In this document: one piece after another, positions 36,505 through 45,842 of the stretch
How the letters are laid out: each line of letters opens with the position of its first letter
How positions within the stretch are numbered: the first letter of the stretch is position 1
Source: Vibrio sinensis
GTDB lineage: Bacteria; Pseudomonadota; Gammaproteobacteria; Enterobacterales; Vibrionaceae
NCBI RefSeq assembly: GCF_003605645.1
Contig: NZ_QVMU01000004.1
Span: 172,533 to 236,532, forward strand
DNA: 64,000 nt
Reading direction: 5' to 3'
Made by a program: the position numbers and the translations under genes
Notes under the pieces: model-generated
Seen by the model: the letters and a program-made list of their open reading frames with translations, nothing else
What the model was told of the DNA's origin: nothing
The model's database searches: none

Positions 36505-37647
36505 TTATTCCTTCCCTGTATGCGTTTTCCAGCTATTTACGTAATCTTGGTTTTCTACTGATTTTGCCTGTTCTGAAAATGACAATGCATGCCGTGTATC
36601 TATCATCACAGCGACTTCATCAGTAAAAGATTTTTGACTTTCTCGACCCGCTTGAAATGCTTTCGGATGTGGACCATGAGGAAAACCAGCTGGATGAAAA
36701 GTCACCATGCCTGCGTCTATATTATCGCGGCTAAAGAAATTACCGGCATGATAGAAAAGCACCTCATCATAATCATCATTATTATGATAAAAAGGCACCT
36801 TTAACGCGCCTGGATCGCTTTCTATCGGCCGAGGAACAAAAGTACACACCACAAAGCCATTACCAACAAACGTGGTATGTGCAGAGGGTGGCAAATGATA
36901 ACGATGTGACATTAAAGGGCGAATGTCTCGCCAGTTAATCCTCACCACTGACAAATCACCATGCCAACCAATGGCATCAAGAGGGTTAAATGGATAAGTC
37001 ACGGTGCTGATCTCACCGTGGCGTTTGATACTGACTTGTGTCTCTTGCTCTGAGTATTGCGCTTTGAACTCGCTATCAATGGAGGGAGTATCCAATGCGG
37101 CTGGATCAAAAATAGCGTGATTACCAACCAATCCTTTTTCTGGCAAGGTATAGGCTGCATCGGTATTCTCAATCATTAAAATCACCAAAGGCTCGATCAT
37201 TTCCAAGCGCCAATTGGTTGAACGAGGAATCATCACATAATCCCCCTCTGAAATACTCATGTGGCCATAATCACAATAGAGCTCAGCCGAACCCTGATGA
37301 ATAAATAGTAACTCATCGCCATCTGCATTACGTACCAAGTGCTTCATGGTCTGATTCACACGCCAAAAGCGGATACGGCATTGCTGGTTATGAAGTAAAT
37401 CCGGTAGTAACCAAGGGTTCTCTTGCTCTGATTGTTCAAGTAGATTGAAATCGAACGCTCGAGGGCGCAGATTGCCTTGCCAATCACTCCAACCCGTCGG
37501 TGCATGTTGGTGATGGAAGTGCGCGGCTGGGCCAAAAAAACCACTACGCCCGACTTCCCGTTCATAGATAGCATTATCAGGAAAATCTGCATGAGCCTGC
37601 TTAGAACAAGTCCCTTCTCGGTGTGGGAAGCTGATCCATTTATTCAT
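36505..37647 (-). CDS. hmgA: Homogentisate 1,2-dioxygenase
   Basis: The 380-residue iron enzyme opens the homogentisate ring to maleylacetoacetate. YDEVLFYHAGNFFSRDNIDAG holds the Glu/His iron ligands, and FHPAGFPHGPHPKAF the third His region. The ATG at 37647, inside the end of hppD and behind GAGGAG, is preferred to the GTG one codon earlier. Loss of this gene in vibrios is known to cause brown pyomelanin; here it looks intact. Confidence 0.95.
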   Translation of the reverse strand: MNKWISFPHREGTCSKQAHADFPDNAIYEREVGRSGFFGPAAHFHHQHAPTGWSDWQGNLRPRAFDFNLLEQSEQENPWLLPDLLHNQQCRIRFWRVNQTMKHLVRNADGDELLFIHQGSAELYCDYGHMSISEGDYVMIPRSTNWRLEMIEPLVILMIENTDAAYTLPEKGLVGNHAIFDPAALDTPSIDSEFKAQYSEQETQVSIKRHGEISTVTYPFNPLDAIGWHGDLSVVRINWRDIRPLMSHRYHLPPSAHTTFVGNGFVVCTFVPRPIESDPGALKVPFYHNNDDYDEVLFYHAGNFFSRDNIDAGMVTFHPAGFPHGPHPKAFQAGRESQKSFTDEVAVMIDTRHALSFSEQAKSVENQDYVNSWKTHTGKE

Positions 37648-38713
37648 CACTTAGCACTCCTCGACGTATTTGATCTTCTTCAATCGATTCAAACAACGCT
37701 TTGAAATTGCCCTCCCCGAAGCCTTCGTTTCCTTTACGCTGAATAATTTCAAAAAAGACTGGGCCAATGACGGTTTGAGTAAAAATCTGCAATAAGATTC
37801 CATCTTTCATTGGTGCGCCATCAATCAAAATTCGCAGATCTTTTAATGCTTGAATATCTTCCGAATGACCGACTACGCGGTCTCCTACTTTTTCATAATA
37901 AGTATCTGGTGTTGGCATAAATGACATGCCGCGATCTCTAAGAGTTTGGACAGTGTGGTAGATATCATCGGTGCTCAATGCGATGTGCTGAATCCCCTCA
38001 CCATTGTATTCACGGATAAACTCTTCTATTTGTGATTTATCATCGGATGATTCATTGATTGGAATGCGAATTTTGCCACAAGGTGCTGTCATTGCCCGGC
38101 TAACAAGCCCAGTCAACTTACCTTCGATATCAAAATAGCGGATCTCTTTAAAATTCCCAAGTCGCTCATAAAACCCCGACCATACATCCATATGTCCTTG
38201 TTTAACGTTATGGGTTAAATGGTCAATCTCTAACAAGCCAACATTCTTTTGTTCCAATCGTTGTGCGACATCTGGGTAGAAAACAAAATCAACTTCATAA
38301 ATATTATGGCTACCATAACGGTCAACAAAATAGATCAAACTATCACCGATACCGTAGATGGCTGGAATACTCAGTTCCATCGGACCCACTTGTGTGACGT
38401 ATTTTTTGCAGCCTTGTTTTAAAGCATGTTCCATCGCTATTGCAGAATCATTCACACGAAAAGCCATCCCGCACACTGATGGACCATGAAGCTTGGCAAA
38501 TGCTTCAGCCTGGCTATGAGGTTGGGCATTGACGATGAAACTGATGTCCCCTTGGCGATATAGCCAAGCCTGTTTAGATCGATGTTTGGCAATTTCAGCA
38601 AAACCTAATGAGCTAAATAGTGCCTTTAAACTGGCAATGCCCTCGCTATCTGCTGCGGTATACTCTACAAATTCAAAACCGTCCGTACCCAACGGATTAT
38701 GTATGGCGCTCAT
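37640..38713 (-). CDS. hppD: 4-Hydroxyphenylpyruvate dioxygenase
   Basis: The 357-residue enzyme converts 4-hydroxyphenylpyruvate to homogentisate. Iron ligands are visible in DHLTHNVKQG, GIQHIALSTDD and VFFEIIQRKG. Length and the C-terminal FGEGNFKALFESIEEDQ are typical. It is the first gene of a four-gene operon (hppD-hmgA-fahA-maiA), all overlapping or within 3 bases, downstream of a TyrR-like box. Confidence 0.96.
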   Translation of the reverse strand: MSAIHNPLGTDGFEFVEYTAADSEGIASLKALFSSLGFAEIAKHRSKQAWLYRQGDISFIVNAQPHSQAEAFAKLHGPSVCGMAFRVNDSAIAMEHALKQGCKKYVTQVGPMELSIPAIYGIGDSLIYFVDRYGSHNIYEVDFVFYPDVAQRLEQKNVGLLEIDHLTHNVKQGHMDVWSGFYERLGNFKEIRYFDIEGKLTGLVSRAMTAPCGKIRIPINESSDDKSQIEEFIREYNGEGIQHIALSTDDIYHTVQTLRDRGMSFMPTPDTYYEKVGDRVVGHSEDIQALKDLRILIDGAPMKDGILLQIFTQTVIGPVFFEIIQRKGNEGFGEGNFKALFESIEEDQIRRGVLSDE

Positions 38714-38828
38714 TTGCTACTCCTTTGCCTTTTGATTTTCCTTTAATTCTTTAATGTTGGCTAAATCGGTTAGGAATGAAACTTTTCCGTTGAATTCAAA
38801 CAACTTTGCAGTACTGAAATTTTTGTAA

Positions 38829-38840
38829 AATGTGCACATT
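38829..38840. promoter_or_regulatory. Palindrome upstream of hppD
   Basis: AATGTGCACATT is a perfect 12-base palindrome 116 bases before the hppD start. It is a possible operator half of the divergent hppD/pepT region; the binding protein is unknown. Confidence 0.35.
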
Positions 38841-38896
38841 AGAAAAGCCACCAGTACATAACTCATTGTAATTTATAAACTTGAACAAATAGATCT

Positions 38897-38914
38897 TGTA
38901 ACAATTTATTTACA
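38897..38914. promoter_or_regulatory. Candidate TyrR box
   Basis: TGTAACAATTTATTTACA matches the TyrR consensus TGTAAA-N6-TTTACA with one mismatch. It lies in the divergent region between hppD (tyrosine breakdown) and the peptidase gene. TyrR control of tyrosine degradation is biologically sensible but inferred here. Confidence 0.6.
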
Positions 38915-39042
38915 TTCAAACTCCCATACGTCGAAAAAAACAGCACTTAAGCAGCAGCGTAATAAACATTGATTTACCTCAGTGTTTCCCTCTGTAGCTA
39001 AGGGGTAATGTATCTCCCTCTGTTCCCTTACGAGATATAACA

Positions 39043-40149
39043 ATGACTCAAATTAATCGCGAAAGACTTGTAGACCACTTTATTGAACTAGTGAAAATCG
39101 ACAGTGAAACAGGCAATGAACTCGCAATTGCGACCACTCTTGCAGAACAATTGGGCATGCTTGGTTTTAGCGTACAAAAATTGCCAGTACCTCAAGAATT
39201 CACCAATGGTTTCAATATCTATGCGCGTTTAGAGGGTGAAATTGAAGACAGCATCGTACTAAGCTGTCACATGGATACCGTAACTCCGGGCATCGGCATT
39301 GAACCCATCATTGAAGACGGTATTATCCGCTCAAAAGGTAATACAATTTTAGGCGGTGATGACAAATCAGGTATTGCTGCGATTATCGAAGCGGTTCGCT
39401 GCATTCAAGCTGAAAATCTTGCGCACAAAACCATCGAGATTGCTTTCACCGTTCACGAAGAAGGTGGCCTACACGGCTCAGAACACTTCGACATGGGATG
39501 CATCACCTCAAATAAAGCGATTGTTCTTGATACTGGCGGCCCAATTGGCACCATCGTAAACAAGGCTCCGGGTCAGCAAAAAATTGTTGCTACGATCAAA
39601 GGCCGCCCTGCTCATGCGGGACTAGCACCAGAAGAAGGGATTAGTGCAATTGGTGTAGCTGCAGATGCAATCACTCAAATGAATCTACTACGTATCGACG
39701 AAGAGACAACGGCTAACATCGGTATTGTCCATGGTGGTAACGCGACTAACATCGTCATGCCTGAACTTGAAATCATCGCAGAAGCTCGTTCATTAAACGA
39801 TGATAAACTGACCGCTCAAGTTAACCATATGATTGAAACGTTCGAAGCAGCGGCGGCGAAACACGGTGCAGAAGTTGAAATTGAATCAACTCGCGCTTAC
39901 AACGCATTTGTGATCGCTGATGACCACCCTCACATCGAAACAGTTAAAACCTCTTTCTCTGCTATTGGTTGTGATCCAATAACTAAAGCAACAGGTGGCG
40001 GTAGCGACGCAAATAACTTCAATGCGAAAGGTTTAACGACGGTGAACATCTCAACAGGTATGGCAAAAGTGCACACAACTGAAGAGTTCATCGCTATCGA
40101 AGACATGGTTAAAGTTTGTGAGTTCGTTAAGCACTATCTAACGCATTAA
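39043..40149 (+). CDS. M20-family peptidase T-like aminopeptidase
   Basis: The 368-residue zinc peptidase has SCHMDTVTPG (first zinc ligand and catalytic Asp), LGGDDKSGIAA (bridging Asp), HEEGGLHGSEH (catalytic Glu and ligand) and the dimerisation domain with GRPAHAGLAPEEG. It matches the PepT/YqjE-like branch of M20, smaller than classical PepT (about 410). The likely role is cytoplasmic release of N-terminal residues from small peptides. It is a single gene between a divergent promoter region and a terminator. Confidence 0.88.
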   Translation: MTQINRERLVDHFIELVKIDSETGNELAIATTLAEQLGMLGFSVQKLPVPQEFTNGFNIYARLEGEIEDSIVLSCHMDTVTPGIGIEPIIEDGIIRSKGNTILGGDDKSGIAAIIEAVRCIQAENLAHKTIEIAFTVHEEGGLHGSEHFDMGCITSNKAIVLDTGGPIGTIVNKAPGQQKIVATIKGRPAHAGLAPEEGISAIGVAADAITQMNLLRIDEETTANIGIVHGGNATNIVMPELEIIAEARSLNDDKLTAQVNHMIETFEAAAAKHGAEVEIESTRAYNAFVIADDHPHIETVKTSFSAIGCDPITKATGGGSDANNFNAKGLTTVNISTGMAKVHTTEEFIAIEDMVKVCEFVKHYLTH

Positions 40150-40177
40150 TCACTTACGTTTTAAGTAGTGAAATGAC

Positions 40178-40206
40178 AAAAACCACTCTATCGAGTGGTT
40201 TTTTGC
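40178..40206 (+). terminator. Terminator of the peptidase gene (copy 1 of a duplicated terminator)
   Basis: AAAAACCACTC-TATC-GAGTGGTTTTTT is a strong intrinsic terminator. The same hairpin with similar left flank (GTTTTAAGT..TGAAATG) recurs at 41049. Confidence 0.92.
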
Positions 40207-40669
40207 TAGTTACTCTGAAGCAGCGGCTCTCTATTTAAAAATTTGCGATAAAAGCGTTCCCCCCTACACTCTCAGCCCATTTCCCCCTTACATATAATTA
40301 ATAATTCTCATTGCCAAGTTGTAAAATGCCGTGCTCATGTCTACGTTATTTACATATCTTTCCCTAGATTTAAAGCGGTGCCGGGAAAGAGTAAAAAAAC
40401 GTTGAGGCTTTTAGTTAAACCTGGGATTACTAATAATATCAGTTCTTCCAGAGGCAAATAGGGCTGAAACTGCGGATGAATACACTCAATTAATTCGGCA
40501 ATTCAAACTTTAGAGACAGTGACTATTTAGTAATTAAGTGGAATGAAACCAGCGTCAAAACTAACGATTGACGCCACAGTCTCTTTTTATGTGATTGTCA
40601 CGTAAGAATTACAAGCAACATACGCGTACAATAATATGCAACCCGTGAACTATTACAAATGGACATGAC
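40207..40669. other. Gap between terminator and orphan gene
   Basis: About 460 bases without a supported gene. A partial Fur-like AATTAATAATTCTCATT occurs near 40297, but it is weak. No structured RNA was recognised. Confidence 0.4.
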
Positions 40670-40900
40670 ATGAAACCCCTTATTTATGAAACACTTGTAA
40701 ACCTTGCTAACCAAGACCCAGAACAACACGCAACCATAAGACAAAACCTATATGAACAGTTGGATTTGCCTTTTGATAAACAGCTTGCTCTGTATGCTGG
40801 TGCACTTGGGCCAGCGAGTTCCGGGAAATTAGAAAGCCACGAAGCCATCAGTAATGCGGTGGATAGCGTTATTCACTTGTTAGAAACTCCTGAACACTAA
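40670..40900 (+). CDS. Small orphan protein
   Basis: The 76-residue acidic soluble protein MKPLIYETLVNLANQDPEQH.. has a predicted mixed helical structure and a GALGPASSGKLESHEAI segment. I do not recognise the family. There is no strong ribosome site, but codon use is like the neighbours. It lies between two copies of the same terminator, as if inserted there. Confidence 0.5.
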   Translation: MKPLIYETLVNLANQDPEQHATIRQNLYEQLDLPFDKQLALYAGALGPASSGKLESHEAISNAVDSVIHLLETPEH

Positions 40901-41047
40901 ATCTCTATACTTTCTATATTGGCTCTTTTCCCGAGAGCGAATTTAACGACGTCCGTATAGCGCCTATTGAGTCGTGAGCAAGGCTATCAGAGCCTTTAAG
41001 TCGATAGCACTTAGGCCTACAGCACTTAAGTTTTAAGTTTTGAAATG

Positions 41048-41076
41048 GAAAAACCACTCTATCGAGTGGTTTTTTA
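41048..41076. terminator. Copy 2 of the duplicated terminator
   Basis: AAAAACCACTC-TATC-GAGTGGTTTTTT is identical in the hairpin to the copy at 40178 and serves the small orphan and the convergent chemoreceptor gene. Confidence 0.9.
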
Positions 41077-41111
41077 TTAGAGTAAGCCACACTAATCCGC
41101 TTGGATCATTA

Positions 41112-42857
41112 TCAACTTAGCTTAAAGCGGCCAACAACGTCCCCAAGCTGAGTATTGGTATCAGTAAGCTGGTGAGTACTATTCACCGTTTGTTGTCCGT
41201 TGTGACTAATGTTGTTGATCATCTCTTGAATGCTCGTCATATTACGGTTGATTTCTTCAGTCACCACACTCTGTTGCTCAGCTGATGCTGCTATTTGTGT
41301 AGTTAAATCATTGATTTCTATAATTGATTCAGTCATTGAATCCAGCGAGTTCATCACACGAGCCGTGGTTTCTGAAGTCTGCTGACAACTCGATTGCGTA
41401 GTTTTCATCGCATTCACAACGGTGTTATTTCCATTGCGTAGCTTAGTCAGCATTTCATTGACTTGGGATGTACTTTGCTGAGTACGAGCTGCTAGCGTGC
41501 GCACCTCATCTGCAACAACGGCGAAACCTCGACCTTGTTCACCAGCGCGAGCAGCTTCAATGGCGGCATTTAGAGCCAGCAGATTGGTTTGCTCGGCAAT
41601 TTCGCCGATAACACCAAGAACAGAGCCAATCTGGTCAGTATCTTTACTCATTGCGGTAATGGACTGAGACATGCTAGCAACCTCTTCAACCAAAGCTGAA
41701 ACACTTTGCACCGCTTCTTGCACAACCGCTTTCGACAAATTTGCTTCATCGTTTGTTTGATGAGTCAATTTTGCTGCATCAGCAGCACTTTGCGCGACAG
41801 ATTCTGCAGTAGAACTCATTTCCGTAATAGCCGTTACAACTTGCTCAGTCTCTTTCGAATGGGCCGTTAGTAGAGTTTGGTTTGAATCTGCATTGTCACT
41901 AACAACATTAATACCCTGTTTGATCTGTTCACTCGATGCTGCCACCTCCAACATCATAATTTGCAGTTTTTCAATAAACAGGTTTATACCCGTTGCGATC
42001 TTCCCTAGGTCATCTTGAGTATCTATCTCTAAGCGACGGGTTAAATCTCCATTCCCTTGAGAAAGATCCGTGACAATGTTACGTAGTGAAACGATCGGCT
42101 TAAAGGCAATATTAACGGCGACAATACTAAGGGCGATAATAATGATCCCAGAGATAACTAAGGCAAACGTAATGCCATTATTAAGTTTGGCGGTATTTTG
42201 CAAAATATAGACATTATCAATATAGCCAGTTAGGCTCCATTGACTTCCACGAACGTCAAAAGTGTCCGGAAGTGGAATAAGATCCCCCTCAATTTTGTTT
42301 GAGAACAGGACATTGTTGCTTGGGTCGATGAGTTCCATGTAGCTACCATCAACCGCAGATGAAGCTAAAAGTTCTTGCGTATCGCTAAGATCAATATAGA
42401 AAATATTTCCTCCATCTTTACCGCTAGGTACAATGATAGTTAAAAGAGGTTTACCATCTTCATAAACGATATCACTGACTCTCACCTTACCATTGACCGA
42501 AGCAATCATGTCAATGAACGGTTGCGCTTCATCAGGGTTATCAATGCTCCCCTCAGGATTAAAGACTAAGTCACTCACCACTTTTACGATGTTATAAAAC
42601 CCCGTTTTTTCTTGCGTGGATTTAATTGCGATCAAACCAAAGTTTAAGTTTTCCGCCAAAATAATTTTATTATTTATATCTTCAACCAATTTGTCCTTTA
42701 CTAGGTTGATTTGACTATTGATGTTTTCAGTGTCGCTCTGATAAATGTAATTACTAATATGGTGACGAGCGCTGAAATATGACGTCAAAATGGTAATTGA
42801 AGTGATAATGATGAAAATTAAGATAATTTTCATCTTGAAAGGGAGGGATTTCTTCAT
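41112..42857 (-). CDS. Methyl-accepting chemotaxis protein
   Basis: Started at 42857 ([15 protein letters not shown]) it has 581 residues. A first membrane helix near 10-30 is followed by a periplasmic Cache-like sensor (to about 225), a second helix ([19 protein letters not shown]), HAMP and a signalling domain. The highly conserved hairpin tip [35 protein letters not shown] is complete. The ligand is unknown. No CheB/CheR pentapeptide tail is visible. It is transcribed alone. Confidence 0.93.
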   Translation of the reverse strand: MKKSLPFKMKIILIFIIITSITILTSYFSARHHISNYIYQSDTENINSQINLVKDKLVEDINNKIILAENLNFGLIAIKSTQEKTGFYNIVKVVSDLVFNPEGSIDNPDEAQPFIDMIASVNGKVRVSDIVYEDGKPLLTIIVPSGKDGGNIFYIDLSDTQELLASSAVDGSYMELIDPSNNVLFSNKIEGDLIPLPDTFDVRGSQWSLTGYIDNVYILQNTAKLNNGITFALVISGIIIIALSIVAVNIAFKPIVSLRNIVTDLSQGNGDLTRRLEIDTQDDLGKIATGINLFIEKLQIMMLEVAASSEQIKQGINVVSDNADSNQTLLTAHSKETEQVVTAITEMSSTAESVAQSAADAAKLTHQTNDEANLSKAVVQEAVQSVSALVEEVASMSQSITAMSKDTDQIGSVLGVIGEIAEQTNLLALNAAIEAARAGEQGRGFAVVADEVRTLAARTQQSTSQVNEMLTKLRNGNNTVVNAMKTTQSSCQQTSETTARVMNSLDSMTESIIEINDLTTQIAASAEQQSVVTEEINRNMTSIQEMINNISHNGQQTVNSTHQLTDTNTQLGDVVGRFKLS

Positions 42858-43573
42858 CGATAGTACCAATTCCTTTTATGTGCGGCGGACATAATATCCC
42901 TAAATAAAAGAATGTTTTATGATGACAATCCTGTATTAAAATTTTATTTCATTGATGATACAGCGATCACAAAGCCACATATATTCAATTGGTTACATAG
43001 GTTTTCACAACAGAACTGTAGCCCGAATTTAACCACTGTCGAGAAGATAAATCCATTATCATCCTGCTATGCTTAACGATTCTTAAAGCAATATTCATAC
43101 GTTATGCATGACCAATAATACCATATAATTTTTGAATAAATAGTCATCTGGCGATGTGTCATATTCAAAACTGGTATCGCGACATTCGTTCTACTCTCGC
43201 GAGTTACTCTCTAGCTATCTTTCTCAATAAATACCAAATAGATACCGGAGTAAGCATAAGAATAGAAAGTGAATGGTAAACAGGAATGAAACTTGATACT
43301 GCGATCTTACTTATATATTAACTCTATTAATTCTCTGACCAAGATATCGATAACTATATAAAACAAATAAACGTTTATTTCTTCTCAAATCAGTCGTGAA
43401 AATACCTATCCGGTAATGGTCGCAAATAATCCGGACGGCGTATTTATTAATAATTAATTGTGATAGGCTTATAGAGAGAATACAAAGCCATTTTTGCTAT
43501 GTAAAAACATCAGGGATAAACAAAAAATCTATAATCTCTTTCATTAAATTAATTTTTATAAAGGGAAAAAACA
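42858..43573. other. AT-rich gap
   Basis: About 715 bases separate two minus-strand genes. I found no ORF or recognisable RNA. TTGTGA-like and TCGCGA palindromes occur but without context. The left part should hold the chemoreceptor promoter. Confidence 0.45.
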
Positions 43574-43606
43574 GAAAAATGCGTCAATAATTGCTCATTG
43601 ACGCAA
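43574..43606 (-). terminator. Terminator of the small barrel gene
   Basis: On the minus strand TGCGTCAAT and ATTGACGCA flank a short loop and are followed by TTTTTCTGTTTTTT. Confidence 0.85.
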
Positions 43607-43627
43607 TAATCAGATATTATTGTTAAA

Positions 43628-44173
43628 TCAGAATTTATAACCTACTTTAATAGATGCCATGGTATTTTCTATAGTAACTCCATCATCTGAACCTTCAAAT
43701 TGAGTCACTTCTAGTCCAGAATATGCACCATTAAATGATTGATACGTGATACCCAAACCATAAATAAAATCAGTCCCACTCAAATGAATTGAGTAAGGTA
43801 AATCCGCACCCCAAGACGTAAAGCCCGCTTTTGCGTAAACATCAACCTCTTTTGTCAAGGAATAGCTTACAACTGGTGCTAGTGTGATGAATGTGAAATC
43901 AGCCTCTTCTGTGGTTCCATAGTCCAACGTTGTAATATCAACCCCAAGATTAACACCTAGTTTTACCTTATTTATCTCGTTATCTGATATAGGTGATAAA
44001 AGTGTATATTCGATGCCATACATATTTCCTTTGTCATCTGCTTCACCAACAAAACCATTCAGGCTCGTTGTTTGATCCAATCGACTAAATTTAATGCCTA
44101 ATTTATGTTCAACATCCGCAAGAGAACCAAAACTGACTGCTGATAAGATCACCAACGGTATAACTCTATTCAT
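43628..44173 (-). CDS. Small outer-membrane beta-barrel protein
   Basis: Started at 44173 (MNRVIPLVILSAVSFGSLAD, behind AGGTGA) it has 181 residues with a cleavable signal. The mature part alternates short strands (KLGVNLGVDITTLDYG, YGLGITYQSFNGAYSGLEV) and ends SIKVGYKF, with the C-terminal Phe of outer-membrane barrels. It is an OmpA/OmpW-like eight-strand barrel by size. The ligand is unknown. The frame back to 44224 is not used. Confidence 0.8.
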   Translation of the reverse strand: MNRVIPLVILSAVSFGSLADVEHKLGIKFSRLDQTTSLNGFVGEADDKGNMYGIEYTLLSPISDNEINKVKLGVNLGVDITTLDYGTTEEADFTFITLAPVVSYSLTKEVDVYAKAGFTSWGADLPYSIHLSGTDFIYGLGITYQSFNGAYSGLEVTQFEGSDDGVTIENTMASIKVGYKF

Positions 44174-44563
44174 TTTATAATCACCTAATAAATAACGGAA
44201 AATCCACATATGCAACAATGCCACACATCATATATCAGTGAGTTTTGGGATTGTATTGAATAGTTATAAATATTAGTTAACCTTGTCGCAAAATTAATAG
44301 CATCTGTGTTTACAAAAAACCTCGCAGTCAAAAAAGCATAAGGGACACACGCCATAACTCCTCCATAATTCACAACCACAGATATCTAAAGTTAAAGCTG
44401 AAAAAATATTATTAGTGTTTTCAAACAGGCTACCAACAACAAAAATGTATCCATACTGTCACGATATTGTAGCAATAGAGGAAAGTGATAATTGACGATG
44501 CCAAAACTTGGCTATCATTCATTATTGAGATGTTTTTTTTGATTTAATCAGATAGGGCGCTCT
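44174..44563. other. Gap between barrel gene and transposase
   Basis: This stretch holds the barrel promoter, the GCCAA-AAC-TTGGC hairpin at about 44502-44514 and GGGACACAC at 44342-44350, which is the inverse of GTGTGTCCC at 45647-45655 on the other side of the transposase. No ORF was accepted. Confidence 0.45.
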
Positions 44564-45526
44564 TTATCCATCCATACGAAATAGATGTATCCTTTTTTTA
44601 TTTAAAGCATGTCTAACTATTCTTAGATCCTGCATGCAACCTACTGCCGAACTTCGGTGCTTCTCCAGTTCGGTGCAAGCTTTCAACCAATTAAGTTGAG
44701 TTAAATTAAGTCGCTGTAGGATTGGTGGCGTAGCTGAATTTAGAGAAGCTTTGTTCTCTCTATATTGCCGTGCAGTCCAATCAACTAACTCAATATAATC
44801 CATCAAGCGAAATGGGATACCGTCTAGTTTTTCGTCGGTTGAGTTACCAATGAATGGATGTAGGCAAGGAGCTGTTTCTTGTTGGTGGTTTAATGCTTCC
44901 AATCTCGCCTGAATAGAAGTGAATTCCGATGTTTCTGGCGTTGTAGCAACACCGACTCTTAACGGATTCAAGTCGACATAAGCCATCGCAGCAGCTAATG
45001 CTTGCTCATCCAGCAAAGCTTGGCTTTTAAAGCGGCTCTCCCAAAAATGTCCTCGACACTCATCTTCTCTATTAGCTTGACAAGCGATGTCATAGTTAAG
45101 CTCTTTCATGAACCAACTTAGATTCCACAAGCGAGATCGCCACGAGTCAATGATCGATACACACGCTTCTGTTTCTGCACGACTAATTAATTGCCCTGCT
45201 AGCCAACGCATAATTAGTCCAGGGAGTTTATGGTCTTGTCGCCAGCGCTCAACCACTTCATGGTTAGACAGAGCCAATGCTTTATCTTGATTAATGTGCA
45301 CGACCAAATGATAGTGATTGCTCATAATCGCGTAGGCGCAGATATCAATGCAGTAAACTTGAGAAAGCGTATATATTTTCTGTTTTATCCAGTCTCGGCG
45401 GTGCTCGTAATTCTGCTCTGTTAGCGGGTCAATACCACATAAAAAACTACGTCTGACACAACGGGAAACACAATGATAATATGGTGTTACATCCACAGAG
45501 ATCTGTTGTTTTCTAGCTATTGTCAT
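44564..45526 (-). CDS. REP-associated tyrosine transposase (RAYT, Y1 family)
   Basis: Started at 45526 (behind AAGGACG) it has 320 residues. The HUH-type nuclease core is visible: CVSRCVRRSFLCG, YAIMSNHYHLVVHI with the HxH motif, and FWESRFKSQALLDEQALAAAMAYVDLNPLRVGV with the catalytic Tyr. The rest is a long C-terminal extension typical of the large Vibrio/Shewanella group. RAYTs act on palindromic REP sequences as single-strand transposases that are usually immobile themselves. Inverted repeats surround this copy. Confidence 0.9.
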   Translation of the reverse strand: MTIARKQQISVDVTPYYHCVSRCVRRSFLCGIDPLTEQNYEHRRDWIKQKIYTLSQVYCIDICAYAIMSNHYHLVVHINQDKALALSNHEVVERWRQDHKLPGLIMRWLAGQLISRAETEACVSIIDSWRSRLWNLSWFMKELNYDIACQANREDECRGHFWESRFKSQALLDEQALAAAMAYVDLNPLRVGVATTPETSEFTSIQARLEALNHQQETAPCLHPFIGNSTDEKLDGIPFRLMDYIELVDWTARQYRENKASLNSATPPILQRLNLTQLNWLKACTELEKHRSSAVGCMQDLRIVRHALNKKRIHLFRMDG

Positions 45527-45607
45527 CATCGTCCTTGTTGCTGTATTTAGTTTATTTAGCATAAGAAAACTAAATACAGCGGCAAGACTGAATTCCCCAA
45601 CTTACAG

Positions 45608-45666
45608 CAAAGTTAACAGCAATCCATACTTTGCTTACTTTATAGTGTGTGTCCCCGTTAACTTTG
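45608..45666. repeat. 10-bp inverted repeat before the transposase
   Basis: CAAAGTTAAC (45608-45617) and GTTAACTTTG (45657-45666) are perfect inverse copies separated by 39 bases, upstream of the RAYT start. Possible element end or operator. Confidence 0.55.
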
Positions 45667-45842
45667 ACTATAACTCCCCCGCCTAACTCAACTATCAACC
45701 GTCATAACGATAAAAATAAATTATTGAATTATATAGATTTTATTGAATTAAGATCACATACACAAAGTGGAATATGTGCATACCTTTCATTAGAGTAAGA
45801 GCATATGGATTTACAGTATGTCCAACTCTAATTGAGATTGTT

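Noticed and set aside
40290..40320. Fur box
   Set aside because: Only a partial match to the 19-bp consensus and no iron-related gene next to it.
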